A stretch of DNA of 64,000 nucleotides from a virus, in IMG/VR virus record IMGVR_UViG_3300005915_001138, positions 88,424 to 152,423 of that record; one strand, 5' to 3'. Both the position numbers and the translations under genes were made by a program. Below the pieces are notes generated by a model. The model was not told the origin of the DNA. It saw only the letters and a list, made by a program, of their open reading frames with translations, and did no database searches. Shown piece after piece: positions 26,956 through 36,128 of the stretch. Within the stretch, counting starts at the first letter, position 1. Each line of letters begins with the position of its first letter.

Positions 26956-28683
26956 CTATTTTTTTACTAATCGATTCAGTAATCTTTCTTTACCTTCGTC
27001 ACTTATATTAAGTCTATTAATTAATTCTTCTGGATAAGCAACATACATTTGAGTTGCTTCTCCGTGAAGTAGATCTCCAGGATCATCGTCAAGTTCGTAG
27101 TATTTTCTTGGGTCTTCTAACCCTGCTTGAAGGAATGCTAAATGAGAAAGTATTCCTGACCCACATGCTGGCCAACCTTTATAGCTACACCCTTCTAGAT
27201 GCATCCTAGGTCTATCACAACTGATAGTATTGGTAGCAATCATTTCAAATATATCTAACCCATCTAACAGGGTACATATTTCCCGCTTTAATAGATTGCT
27301 ACAACAAAATAATGGTTCTATTTTAGTCCCTATAATAGATGATAGCACAGCAAATTCTTGAAACCTTCTAACAAATCTCTCAGTATTATCTGGATAAACT
27401 CCTGACTCACTTAGGTTTAGAAATCCTCCAGCAATATATACTTTATCGTAATCTTCTTGTGTAATATATCTCTCTGCAAGTGCCCCTAAATAAGAAGCAA
27501 ATATTCCATTTCTAAACGGAGCCCATGCTACTGTAGTTTTTATATAGTTTGGATCTCCTGAGTTGACAGGTACATTCTTATCTAATAACATACCAAATCC
27601 CATCTCTTGCATAGGTTTTTGTATATGCATTACTTTAAGATTATGTAATCCAATTCCGCTCATCTCACACACCCTACGGGCTGCCTGAAACTCTGATTGT
27701 TCTCCAACATGACCATACATAAAGTGTACAGCAGTCACATCATACCCAGCTAGATGTAGCAGCACAGCAGTAGCAGAGCTATCCAATCCACCTGAAAGGG
27801 AAACAAGAACCTTTTCTTTTCCCGATTTCTTTTTCGTTAATGGATCATAATTATTCGTAATATATCTAGGTGTAAATTTTATATCTTCTCGTTGACCAGT
27901 TTGAGTATCTATCGATACTATTGTATTCTCTGGTATCTCTTGACAATAATAATCTTCCCATACTTTTGTATTACATCTAGTTGTATCTTTACCTCTCAGT
28001 CTACTTATGACTCTCCATATTGCATCTTCTGAAGACGCGAAGAACATTCCATGCCCGACTACATATCCACAGAACAATGGGTTGTGATTACATACGGCAT
28101 ACAATTTGTGTTGATATTTTTGATCAACTAAAATAAATGCAAGACCCCCTACTAAATATTCTACAGCTTTTTTAATGTCTCCACTATGTAAATAATAGGA
28201 CCATAGAATTGCTTCACTATCTATAGCTCCACTAGAAATGGATACAAATTTATTCTCTACTTTCTCTCTTAATTCTTCAACTATATGATTAGATATTCCG
28301 CCATTATGAACAAGCTGAAATCCTTCTTCCATTATAGGCTGTAGTTCTAATACACTTGACTCCGCTTCTGTTTCTGGGATGGCTCTGAAATTAGATAGAT
28401 GTATATCTCCTACTTGAATGTTCTTACTATCTATTCTAACTACATTCTGGATATCATCTATCATTCTATTTAATCGTACTTTGTCTCCCATCTTAACTTC
28501 GTAGTTAGGATCTACAACATTAGGATGGGTTCGTCTATGTTGAGAATTTGCTCTTCCATTGGGCTTAATTATACATGTCCCAAACCCATCCATACCTCGG
28601 GCGGGACCCGAACTGAGAAGGCCCATAAGGACCTCCTCAGTCGGTACGGATTCAATCGCCCAATAAGCTGAAATGAAACACAT
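26956..28683 (-). CDS. Class II glutamine amidotransferase-QueC-like fusion
   Basis: 575 residues from the ATG at 28683, which shares TAATG with the JAB gene stop; this start puts Cys at position 2 (MCFISAYW), as an N-terminal nucleophile amidotransferase requires, whereas the earlier ATG would not. VHNGGISN and ASSEDAIW are further amidotransferase landmarks. The second half has the PP-loop SGGLDSS (297-303), HFMYGHVG, and YPDNTERF as in 7-cyano-7-deazaguanine synthase (QueC). QueC normally uses free ammonium; the fused domain would supply it from glutamine. The end has CDRP..GCSYKG..ACGSG instead of four regular Cys, so the zinc site is altered. QueC relatives (QatC, Cap9) also occur in defence operons. 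Confidence 0.8.
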   Translation of the reverse strand: MCFISAYWAIESVPTEEVLMGLLSSGPARGMDGFGTCIIKPNGRANSQHRRTHPNVVDPNYEVKMGDKVRLNRMIDDIQNVVRIDSKNIQVGDIHLSNFRAIPETEAESSVLELQPIMEEGFQLVHNGGISNHIVEELREKVENKFVSISSGAIDSEAILWSYYLHSGDIKKAVEYLVGGLAFILVDQKYQHKLYAVCNHNPLFCGYVVGHGMFFASSEDAIWRVISRLRGKDTTRCNTKVWEDYYCQEIPENTIVSIDTQTGQREDIKFTPRYITNNYDPLTKKKSGKEKVLVSLSGGLDSSATAVLLHLAGYDVTAVHFMYGHVGEQSEFQAARRVCEMSGIGLHNLKVMHIQKPMQEMGFGMLLDKNVPVNSGDPNYIKTTVAWAPFRNGIFASYLGALAERYITQEDYDKVYIAGGFLNLSESGVYPDNTERFVRRFQEFAVLSSIIGTKIEPLFCCSNLLKREICTLLDGLDIFEMIATNTISCDRPRMHLEGCSYKGWPACGSGILSHLAFLQAGLEDPRKYYELDDDPGDLLHGEATQMYVAYPEELINRLNISDEGKERLLNRLVKK

Positions 28684-29783
28684 TACTTCCACATCCACGC
28701 TGGTATTTTTGCGTACTCGTGGTCAATAGATTCCATATATGCTTCCCATTCTTCGGCGTCCATATCGTTGTACGATTGTGCGCCTAGAGGTTTTCCGTCA
28801 TCATCGTCGTCGTCATCGGGGACGCCTGATAATGATTGAAGGTCATCATCTTCGTATGGGTTCCAACCACCTATCCCACCGCCTGCGCGGTCTTCGTCGG
28901 GATCGAGGTCAGCATCTTCGGCGAACGCAGAACCGCTTCTATTCCCGGTCATCCCCGAAGACGAGTCGTTCGAGCCATGACCTTCGGTAGGGTGGAATAC
29001 ACCGCCTTGCCAGTATCCTGGCTTGCCGTTCTGGGTACCCTGGTGTCTCATACCTGCGCCTTGGCTAGAGTGAACGTTGTGGTTGCCTCTGCCTTGCCAG
29101 TTTCCTAGCCCACCAAATTGACTACCACTATAAGCATATGATCTTTTATAAGCATATGATCTTTCTTTTATTTTCTCTGCATGATTTTCCGGAAGGACTG
29201 CTATATGATCCTGCATCGGTATTGGTTTAAGTTTAAGTCTTATTCTTGTTGCACCCATATCTCTGGATCTAGTGTTAGCAATACCATAATGAAAATCGTG
29301 GTTAACCCACAATAAGCTTATTATAAAATTCCTGTTAATATATGATTCATCTGTGGCAGAGAAACTTGTCACTCCACCTGGATGTTTGTGTATCACTCCA
29401 TTGAAGTCTGGATTGTCCTCTTCGTAATCCACATGGGCTCCGGAGACTTCTTGCTGAGGAAGAAAGTATTCGTCTTCCAATACAAACATATCTCTTTCAA
29501 CATCCCAGCTACCCTTTACCAGAATGCTCCACTCTACACTGGGATATTCTGCATCTAATCCTCTACATACTTGATAAATTGGTTCTGGAATTGCGCAAGG
29601 AACTGTTTTACTAGTACTAACGAAATCTATTATTTTTGGATCTTTGGATTCCCACGCGTTCGAAGTCTTTACACCCGCTCCATAGGCGTGAGTCGGGGCA
29701 AGCTTGCTAGCTTTAGGAACCAATCCCGATCCACCCACATCTTTGGGTACACTCTTATCTTTCTTAAGTCTTGTTATAGGCAT
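28683..29783 (-). CDS. JAB/MPN (JAMM) domain protein with acidic tail
   Basis: 366 residues. The JAMM signature is complete: Glu84 (SVEWSILVKG), then H132xH134P with S142 and D145 (HKHPGGVTSFSATD), the zinc-metalloprotease arrangement used to remove or process ubiquitin-like proteins. The C-terminal 150 residues are Gly/Asn/His-rich and then acidic and low-complexity, with higher GC than the rest. Starts by TAATG overlap with the E1-like gene and ends by TAATG with GAT-QueC, so the three are coupled. The substrate is not seen. Confidence 0.8.
   Translation of the reverse strand: MPITRLKKDKSVPKDVGGSGLVPKASKLAPTHAYGAGVKTSNAWESKDPKIIDFVSTSKTVPCAIPEPIYQVCRGLDAEYPSVEWSILVKGSWDVERDMFVLEDEYFLPQQEVSGAHVDYEEDNPDFNGVIHKHPGGVTSFSATDESYINRNFIISLLWVNHDFHYGIANTRSRDMGATRIRLKLKPIPMQDHIAVLPENHAEKIKERSYAYKRSYAYSGSQFGGLGNWQGRGNHNVHSSQGAGMRHQGTQNGKPGYWQGGVFHPTEGHGSNDSSSGMTGNRSGSAFAEDADLDPDEDRAGGGIGGWNPYEDDDLQSLSGVPDDDDDDDGKPLGAQSYNDMDAEEWEAYMESIDHEYAKIPAWMWK
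29130..29164. repeat. 18-base direct repeat in the JAB gene
   Basis: Two adjacent copies of ATAAGCATATGATCTTT with period 18 encode a doubled KRSYAY-like segment in the linker between the JAMM domain and the acidic tail. Recent slippage is the simplest explanation. Confidence 0.7.
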
Positions 29784-30778
29784 TATGAATCTTTCTCCGT
29801 TTCTTTCAATGCGATTTCTACTGCCCTCTCAATAATCTCAGGCGTAAGTTTTTCTTTTATATCATCAAACTGGGCACGTAAATAACGAGCCACTATTTCT
29901 CTGACAATGCCTTTTCTACTAGATGATACTTCCTTCTGTTGGATCATATCTTTAAGAACTATAGACAATTCTATTCTATCTTTTTCTGATGTAGGTGGTT
30001 GCACTAGTGCATGACCCATAGATAGCATTTCGAGAAAATCGGTTGAGTTAAAAGTCATAGGATTATTAAATATCCAAGGCTTCTTGTTCTTATATTCATA
30101 ATATTTAAACGCTGCTGACACTACTAAGAATGCTGCCATAGAAGCTGGGATCACATGTGATGGAGTCTCTGTATATCCGCCTTCTCCCCATGATGGGTGA
30201 CTCTCTGGATCAAAGTCAAGGGTTACAGATATTCCATTATATGCACATCTTAGTATAGCCAACTTATTAAATGAAAACTCGGACGCGAGTCTCTTAATCT
30301 GATCATGGTCTTGAAAGTCATTGTCTCTACAATCTATTACCAACACAGATTTATCTACACAGTCCTGAAGTAATTTCTCAGATATTAAATCATTTGCAGT
30401 CTCTTCATTAAAGTATCTATTTATTGGAAAGATTGTTGTGTCTAATGAAGAACCAGAGATGATAGATGCTAGAGCAGATACTTTTGGTTCTCCTATATGA
30501 GAATAATGATAAGGAGTTCTTTGTAAATTGGATGTCTCTATTGTATCAGGATCAATGAGATAAAGATGCTGAATTGTTCTTATTTTTCCAAGGAAGAAGC
30601 TGGTCCAAGAACCTGTTCCCCCACATCCAATTACTATTGCTGCGTTATATAAGTTATAGTCAGTAGTCCCTATGTTTAATCTAGTCTCTCTGTCGTATTG
30701 ATTTCCAACCGCATCTCTTACTAACTTATCAGTATATTTGGAAAGCTTCCCTGGAATCTTTTTCTCAGATGGTGGCAT
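29783..30778 (-). CDS. E1-like (ThiF/MoeB family) adenylating protein
   Basis: 331 residues with an intact adenylation site: GCGGTGS (51-57), LIDPDTIETSNLQR (74-87, with the DxD..E..NL.R of E1), Lys99 (GEPKV) and D149 (VIDCRDN). A cysteine at 178 (ILRCAY) is a candidate thioester residue. These proteins adenylate the C-terminus of a ubiquitin-like or sulfur-carrier protein. It is joined by TAATG to the E2-like gene before it and the JAB gene after it, the neighbourhood described for prokaryotic ubiquitin-like systems and PRTRC loci. Confidence 0.85.
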   Translation of the reverse strand: MPPSEKKIPGKLSKYTDKLVRDAVGNQYDRETRLNIGTTDYNLYNAAIVIGCGGTGSWTSFFLGKIRTIQHLYLIDPDTIETSNLQRTPYHYSHIGEPKVSALASIISGSSLDTTIFPINRYFNEETANDLISEKLLQDCVDKSVLVIDCRDNDFQDHDQIKRLASEFSFNKLAILRCAYNGISVTLDFDPESHPSWGEGGYTETPSHVIPASMAAFLVVSAAFKYYEYKNKKPWIFNNPMTFNSTDFLEMLSMGHALVQPPTSEKDRIELSIVLKDMIQQKEVSSSRKGIVREIVARYLRAQFDDIKEKLTPEIIERAVEIALKETEKDS

Positions 30779-32001
30779 TATATTTTCCTTATCTTTTTCT
30801 TCTTAGTCTTGTCATAACTCAGAGATTCTTTATCCATTTCACTGAAGCTAAGGGATGACGACAATTGTTTATATGAAGAATCAAAGTTAATCATTTTAAT
30901 AGTAGTCTCTGCTCCTATCAATGCATCCATAAACTGTTGTTCATTAAATTTCCCACCTGATCCAATGGTGAGTTCTTTTGGATGATAGCTACCTAGGCAT
31001 ACTCCGCCGGGCGTTGTTTTACCACCGTTGACATTTGGATGATTACCAACTGCCAAGAATTGAATATGTCTACCAGGTTTTACACAATTAACAGGTATCA
31101 TTAATTTCTTTATAGTGTATGGATGTTCCGCTGGAAGAATATATATTGTACCATCGTGGCAACACTTAGATGGTACCCACTTCGGATGTTTTACAAAATA
31201 CTCTCCCTCAACTTCATATCCTACTTTACGTAAAACGTTTACAAAAGTAAGGCCAACATTGAATCCATCGTTAAATGCCTGTGACTTTAACTTATCATTA
31301 CTAAGTAGATAATCTTTAATTGCTAAACGATAGAATTCATTTCTAGCAAGTAGTATTCTATGAGACATTGGGCTACTGCTTTCGGGATCGACTAGAGCTG
31401 ATACCGACTCATCGATAACACGCGTGATCATCTCCTCCGTTATTTTTCTATCAGTTGGTAATGATACTGCTAACTTGTGCGCAATGGAGTCTGCAGTATC
31501 TGATCTTAATGTACCATCTGCTTCCCCTTTTTCTATTTTTGACTTATCATATCTTAGTACTGCCTGTTCTCTAAATTCAAATATGTCTGCTATTACTGTT
31601 TCGAATTCATCTTTACCTAACACATCATAAAAGTGTTGACATGCCACATCGATAAAGAATATTTTACCACTAGTAGATATGTAAGCAAAGATTATATCAT
31701 CAGCACCATAACAAAATAACGCAAATGCATTGTTAAAGTCATTAACTAGAAATGATTGATTGAGTTTTTTCATTGAGAAGTTCTCTATCAATCTTCTAAA
31801 TGTTTCGTGATTTACATTAATATTTGTCTTGACTGAATATATATGTTTCCCACTTAATGATATAATTGTCGGAAGACCTTCAAATAATTTACCTAACCAT
31901 TTCTTTTTTTCGAAGTTACAATTATCCAGATACGCTGTAATTTCACACTGAGCATCAGTGAAATATTTCATGACTGATACTCTGTATCCACTTGATGGCA
32001 T
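30778..32001 (-). CDS. E2-like (ubiquitin-conjugating fold) protein
   Basis: 407 residues from the ATG at 32001 (AAGGA seven bases upstream; a TTG five codons earlier is unlikely). The C-terminal ~130 residues contain SKCCHDGTIYILP, then NHPNVNGGKTTPGGVCLG, in which His321-Pro-Asn and Cys335 match the HPN...CL active-site layout of UBC enzymes and of prokaryotic E2 families (such as PRTRC protein B). The ~270-residue N-terminal part is of unknown fold. It is the first of four genes joined by TAATG overlaps. A hairpin separates it from the 147-aa gene upstream. Confidence 0.7.
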   Translation of the reverse strand: MPSSGYRVSVMKYFTDAQCEITAYLDNCNFEKKKWLGKLFEGLPTIISLSGKHIYSVKTNINVNHETFRRLIENFSMKKLNQSFLVNDFNNAFALFCYGADDIIFAYISTSGKIFFIDVACQHFYDVLGKDEFETVIADIFEFREQAVLRYDKSKIEKGEADGTLRSDTADSIAHKLAVSLPTDRKITEEMITRVIDESVSALVDPESSSPMSHRILLARNEFYRLAIKDYLLSNDKLKSQAFNDGFNVGLTFVNVLRKVGYEVEGEYFVKHPKWVPSKCCHDGTIYILPAEHPYTIKKLMIPVNCVKPGRHIQFLAVGNHPNVNGGKTTPGGVCLGSYHPKELTIGSGGKFNEQQFMDALIGAETTIKMINFDSSYKQLSSSLSFSEMDKESLSYDKTKKKKIRKI

Positions 32002-32021
32002 AAATTTTCCTTTCAAGGTTA

Positions 32022-32042
32022 GGGGGTAGCTAGGCTACCCCC
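32022..32042 (-). other. GC-rich intergenic hairpin 1
   Basis: GGGGGTAGC-CTA-GCTACCCCC on the minus strand, a perfect 9-pair stem between the stop at 32052 and the E2-like start. No T-tract follows; the next bases lead into the ribosome binding site. It may be a transcript-end protector or an attenuator. Confidence 0.7.
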
Positions 32043-32051
32043 TATTCATTC

Positions 32052-32495
32052 TTATTTTCCAGCCTTGTTGTGTCGTCTAATGTCTAAGAACAACACAGCA
32101 GCCTGAGTATCAATTTCACCGGGCTTAGAAACAGTCTTACCTGTTGCCAGGTCCTCAATGAGTACTACGGAGAATCCTTTATCATCCTTGAACTTGTTAA
32201 TAGCAGAGATGACATCTTCCGGGTCTTCCACAACCCATCTGTATTCAGAGTCGCCATTGATTACAAGGACACTCTCGCCCTTCTCAAGTGTAACTTCTTC
32301 ATTATTTTCAGGAAGTGTAACTACATTCTTTCCACCTTCTTCTCTAATTTTGTAACCGTATTTTTCACCTACTGCTAATGACTTCTTAAATTTTTCTACT
32401 TTACCTAGTACTTCGCTCTCGTCGAGCCCTTTACCATCAGATAGTTTACCTTGTACTTTATCTTCTGAAGGTTTTTTAATTTGGTCTTGGCCCAT
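32052..32495 (-). CDS. Hypothetical protein, 147 aa
   Basis: A Lys/Glu-rich soluble protein: charged N-terminal helix, then strand-rich region (GGKNVVTLPENNEEVTLEKG) and a final segment ending RRHNKAGK. It stands just before the E2-like gene, so it is a candidate substrate, carrier or regulator, but no ubiquitin-like di-glycine or beta-grasp signature is convincing. A strong hairpin follows its stop. Confidence 0.65.
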   Translation of the reverse strand: MGQDQIKKPSEDKVQGKLSDGKGLDESEVLGKVEKFKKSLAVGEKYGYKIREEGGKNVVTLPENNEEVTLEKGESVLVINGDSEYRWVVEDPEDVISAINKFKDDKGFSVVLIEDLATGKTVSKPGEIDTQAAVLFLDIRRHNKAGK

Positions 32496-32506
32496 TTAGA
32501 ATTCTC

Positions 32507-33388
32507 CTATTGGGATGTGAATAGACTCTTGTACATTGCTGACGTGTATGACTTTAATCTCCAGTGCCGTGTATGATCATAATGTTTATGTAGACAATAA
32601 GATGCAATTGATAATACCACAAATAAGTTTCTAAAATCACCTACTAAGTTCTCACATAGTGATGAGAATAGTCTCTTCGCATCTCTTGTAAAAAGGTTTG
32701 TTAGAATTTCTATGTATACATTAATTTCATTATCAATACCAATGCTTTTTAAATTCGCTACTACATGATCTACTCGACCCTGTAATTCAAATATGTCGTC
32801 TTCAATGTTGGCGATTGTACCAGTATGATTAATCCTTTTTGTCAAGTGAGCCAAACAAAGATAGTCTCTATATGATACAGATGTTTCACCAACCCCAGCA
32901 GTAATATTTAATGAGAAACTGAAGTTTAATGCAGAGTTACCATCGTATGAATTGGCACACTGAACTTCAGCTACTACCATTGGGGATGTTATCTCGGGAG
33001 ATTCTATTCCTGTTACTAAACTAAATACTAGTTTCATAGTAGCATCATCGAATAAATTTATTTCTTGACTAGTTTTTCTGAACCACACAGATTTGAATGG
33101 AGATACAGTTATAGTTGGGTCTCCAACAAGATCTACATTTTGTTCTATTAGTTCAACAACTTTATCTAATTTAACTACTACGTAATTTTCAGACAGGACT
33201 CGTTTTGATACAGCCCAGGTCCCACCATCTGTTTGACAAAATACATTAAATACTTTTTTAGGATTAGTATCTGGATCTAATATTTCTTCATAGACATATA
33301 CTTGTCTTCCATCTGAGTCTGTAAGCTCATGGCTACCAGTTAAGGGAAATCTCCAATTACTTTCTGGGGACTCCGTTCTTTGCGGCAT
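32507..33388 (-). CDS. Hypothetical protein, 293 aa (weak DUF932-like)
   Basis: Beta-rich N-terminal half; CANSYDGNSALNFSFSLN near residue 150 recalls the N-S-(H/Y)-D-G-S pattern of DUF932 proteins found in phages and plasmids. The C-terminus is helical. Overlaps the zinc-finger gene by 32 bases. Identification is weak and no activity can be proposed. Confidence 0.6.
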   Translation of the reverse strand: MPQRTESPESNWRFPLTGSHELTDSDGRQVYVYEEILDPDTNPKKVFNVFCQTDGGTWAVSKRVLSENYVVVKLDKVVELIEQNVDLVGDPTITVSPFKSVWFRKTSQEINLFDDATMKLVFSLVTGIESPEITSPMVVAEVQCANSYDGNSALNFSFSLNITAGVGETSVSYRDYLCLAHLTKRINHTGTIANIEDDIFELQGRVDHVVANLKSIGIDNEINVYIEILTNLFTRDAKRLFSSLCENLVGDFRNLFVVLSIASYCLHKHYDHTRHWRLKSYTSAMYKSLFTSQ

Positions 33389-33632
33389 CTCGTTTCATTG
33401 CCTCCGTTATCTCTTTTATGAGATGTTTGTAGTGCTTTGACGATAGAACAGCATTAGACACCTCCTCTACAAGCTGTTCTATTTCATCTCCACGCTCTCT
33501 CCAGGTTGAGTTGTTTTTCTTTTTATTAGGACATGCTTCTCCTACTGGCGGTGGATGTATGTATCCACAAAAGTCACAACGAGATCCGCTCATTGCACCT
33601 ATGGGACCGCCTGAATAAAATCTATTACTCAT
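33357..33632 (-). CDS. Small zinc-finger-like protein, 91 aa
   Basis: Start set at the ATG at 33632 because AAGGAG lies six bases upstream; the frame is open further but through a promoter-like leader. RCDFCGYIHPPPVGEACPNKK has Cys and His spaced like a single zinc knuckle; the rest is a helical region ending with basic residues. First gene of the transcript starting at promoter copy 3. Confidence 0.6.
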   Translation of the reverse strand: MSNRFYSGGPIGAMSGSRCDFCGYIHPPPVGEACPNKKKNNSTWRERGDEIEQLVEEVSNAVLSSKHYKHLIKEITEAMKRDAAKNGVPRK

Positions 33633-33702
33633 TTTGATTCTCCTTATTTTTATTAAAATAAAAAAGTTTGGTGCTCTTAATTTTTCCTCAGCTGAAGATG
33701 CC

Positions 33703-33716
33703 TCATACGTATGAGA
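33703..33716. promoter_or_regulatory. Palindrome in the 33.6 kb leader
   Basis: CTCATACGTATGAG is a perfect 14-base dyad lying between promoter copy 3 and the ribosome binding site of the small zinc-finger gene. It could be an operator or a leader hairpin. Confidence 0.45.
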
Positions 33717-33735
33717 CATTGGTATAAATACCACT

Positions 33736-33760
33736 TCATTATTTAATATATATAATCGTA
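33736..33760 (-). promoter_or_regulatory. Candidate phage promoter, copy 3
   Basis: Minus strand TATATATATTAAATAATGA; it keeps the TATTAAAT core and differs from copy 1 at one base within the final AGTGA (AATGA). It abuts the stop of the SbcC gene and precedes the 128-base leader of the small zinc-finger gene. Confidence 0.55.
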
Positions 33761-36106
33761 CTACATAGGTAGATAATCATCTGCTTCTATATTATCTCTG
33801 AGTGTATGAGAAATTAGGACTACGCACCGTTTCTTAGACAGTCTCCTCAACATATTCAATGCCACAGTTACATTATCAATGTCTAGACCGTCTAATATTT
33901 CATCTAGTAATAAGATATTAATAGATGTTCCATTCATTACTTCTAACAAATGTCTAAGAGACAGAAGGACTATTATACTGGTGAGTCTTGATTCTCCAGC
34001 AGAGAGTTCTCCTAGCTCGGATAGGTTTTGTGTATGTATTACATTTATGGAGAACTTATCTCTATGTTCTCCTGACTTAAGAGTTGTCTGACTGTCGAAT
34101 GATACCCTGATGTTTTCTGTTAAACGGGATAGCTCTAGCGATTTACTATTTAAGATAGGTATGGCCTCGTCTAACAGTAAAGATTTTATTCCCATATTAG
34201 AAAATGCAGTCTTCCAAAATTCTAGAATTTTAGTTTCTTCTTCTAATGATGATATATTTTTATCTAGTTCTTCTATCTGCTCATCTCCTTCATCTAGGGA
34301 GATCTTTATCTTTGATATATTTCTATTGAATGTTTCTTTATTGTCCCTGTATTGGGATTCATATTCTCCAAGATTTCTTTCTCTGTTCTCTACCTGTGTA
34401 ATAGATGTAGAGAGGTCCATCTTAATTTCATCCAACTTCTCACACTTCTCTTTCATATCATTGTAATCGTACTCAATCTCTCCGATCTCTTCTAACTTAT
34501 CTTTCAATTCTCTATTATATTTAATCAGAGAATCGGATATTTTCACCTCAAACTCTCTGTTTATTTTTTCAATTTCTAATTCTAGATCTTCGTTATATTT
34601 ATTTTCCATATCAACTAACTCTAATCTTAATGGCCCGACCTCAGACTCCCGCGCTCTTTTATCTTCCTTATACTTTGAGGTTAATAATTCTGCTGCTTCT
34701 TGTCTTTCAGTTTTAAAAAATGATAAATTGTTTACAGACTTTTCTTCCCAATCATTTTTTTCCTTCTGATAATCTCTAAGAATAGAAGATGCGTTGGCAG
34801 CGTTGTCCTCATTTTCACTCAACTCTCTTTTCAATTCTGATATTTCTTTTTCTAATTGTGATATTCTGCTAGATGTATCATCCATATCTTTTAGACTCTG
34901 CCCACATTCAGGACACTTGGAATTTTTATATTGAGACAGCTTCTCTATTTTATCATTTAAATATAATCCAATAGATTCGATTCTATTATTACATTTAGAT
35001 ATTACTTCTCTTTGATTGGTTAATACAGAATTAAATTCATTTACTTTCTCAGTAGTTAGTTGAAGTATTGATTCGCGTTGTCTGGAGTACTTACTATCCA
35101 TACTACTTTTCTCTACTTCATATATTGTGTATAGTTCTAGTAATTGATTCTCTAATTCATGTACCTTCTGGGTGAGAGAATCTTTCTTATTCATATATGA
35201 TCTATATAACTCTGATCTTATGGAATCTATTCTAGATTCTTTCTCTCTTAATAAATCATTCTTTTTAGTTTGTTTTTCTTCTGAGATCTTTTCAGCTGCA
35301 TGCTTTATAACTACTAGAGCTTCACCCAATTCAGATCTCTTTTCATAGTATAATAAATGAGTATCTATATACCGTCTACCTTCTTCTATTGTCAACCTAT
35401 GTGTTTCTAATTCATCTAATATTAATCTCTTAGTATCATCATGATGTTCATCTAACTCTGATAAGTGTAATTCATAATCAATTAAAATATTATGATTTGA
35501 ATCTTTGATTCCGTTTATATTATCTTTATCATGTTGTTTGTTTACTATTTCAGAATCAATTTCTTTTATTCTATCTGATATCTTATCATAGTAATCATCA
35601 TATCTATCTAATGATAACATTTTATCTAAGATAGTTTTTTGATTTGTATGATTCATCTCTACGAATCCACGGTCACTCCCGATGTATTGTGAGAACAACA
35701 AGCTGTTCATGAACACTTCTGGTTCCATTATGATATCAGCTATTTTCTTATTTGTTAATCGCCTGAGAGACTCTGTAATATCTACACCATTCTTAATTAG
35801 AATTTTCTCATTACTAAATTTATAATGCTTTCTATAACACTTAATAATGTATTCGTCTTCTCCTATGGAAAATTCTAATTCAACATAACAGTTCTTCTTT
35901 GCTCTCTTCCTTATTATTTTGTCGCCGGTGATTCCACGAGTTGTGGTATCATATAAACACCAAAGAAGAGCATCGAATATAGCTGTCTTACCAACTCCAT
36001 TCTTTCCAGTTATACTAACAAATCTATTCGGGGTGAATGCAAACTCCATATCTTCATGACAAAGAAAGTTTTTCATTCTAATTTTTTTGAATATGATATT
36101 AATCAT
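33761..36106 (-). CDS. sbcC: SbcC/Rad50-like recombination ATPase (T4 gp46 type)
   Basis: 781 residues with N-terminal Walker A TGKNGVGKT (34-42), two long coiled coils, a zinc hook CPECGQ near the middle, the ABC signature LSAGESRLT and Walker B ILLLDEILDGLD near the C-terminus. It works with SbcD (37222-38238), two genes away, to process DNA ends in recombination-dependent replication. The length is nearer T4 gp46 (about 560) than bacterial SbcC (about 1050). The ATG follows a 22-base gap. Confidence 0.95.
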   Translation of the reverse strand: MINIIFKKIRMKNFLCHEDMEFAFTPNRFVSITGKNGVGKTAIFDALLWCLYDTTTRGITGDKIIRKRAKKNCYVELEFSIGEDEYIIKCYRKHYKFSNEKILIKNGVDITESLRRLTNKKIADIIMEPEVFMNSLLFSQYIGSDRGFVEMNHTNQKTILDKMLSLDRYDDYYDKISDRIKEIDSEIVNKQHDKDNINGIKDSNHNILIDYELHLSELDEHHDDTKRLILDELETHRLTIEEGRRYIDTHLLYYEKRSELGEALVVIKHAAEKISEEKQTKKNDLLREKESRIDSIRSELYRSYMNKKDSLTQKVHELENQLLELYTIYEVEKSSMDSKYSRQRESILQLTTEKVNEFNSVLTNQREVISKCNNRIESIGLYLNDKIEKLSQYKNSKCPECGQSLKDMDDTSSRISQLEKEISELKRELSENEDNAANASSILRDYQKEKNDWEEKSVNNLSFFKTERQEAAELLTSKYKEDKRARESEVGPLRLELVDMENKYNEDLELEIEKINREFEVKISDSLIKYNRELKDKLEEIGEIEYDYNDMKEKCEKLDEIKMDLSTSITQVENRERNLGEYESQYRDNKETFNRNISKIKISLDEGDEQIEELDKNISSLEEETKILEFWKTAFSNMGIKSLLLDEAIPILNSKSLELSRLTENIRVSFDSQTTLKSGEHRDKFSINVIHTQNLSELGELSAGESRLTSIIVLLSLRHLLEVMNGTSINILLLDEILDGLDIDNVTVALNMLRRLSKKRCVVLISHTLRDNIEADDYLPM

Positions 36107-36128
36107 TATGTCTCCTAAGAATCAAAAG

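Noticed and set aside
26956-28683. Asparagine synthetase for the amidotransferase-PP-loop protein
   Set aside because: The N-terminal half alone would fit, but after SGGLDSS the HFMYGHVG, YPDNTERF and C-terminal Cys segments follow QueC, not AsnB.
32052-32495. Ubiquitin-like carrier for the E1/E2 cluster
   Set aside because: Position is attractive, but there is no beta-grasp pattern I can defend and the end is AGK, not GG. Kept as hypothetical.
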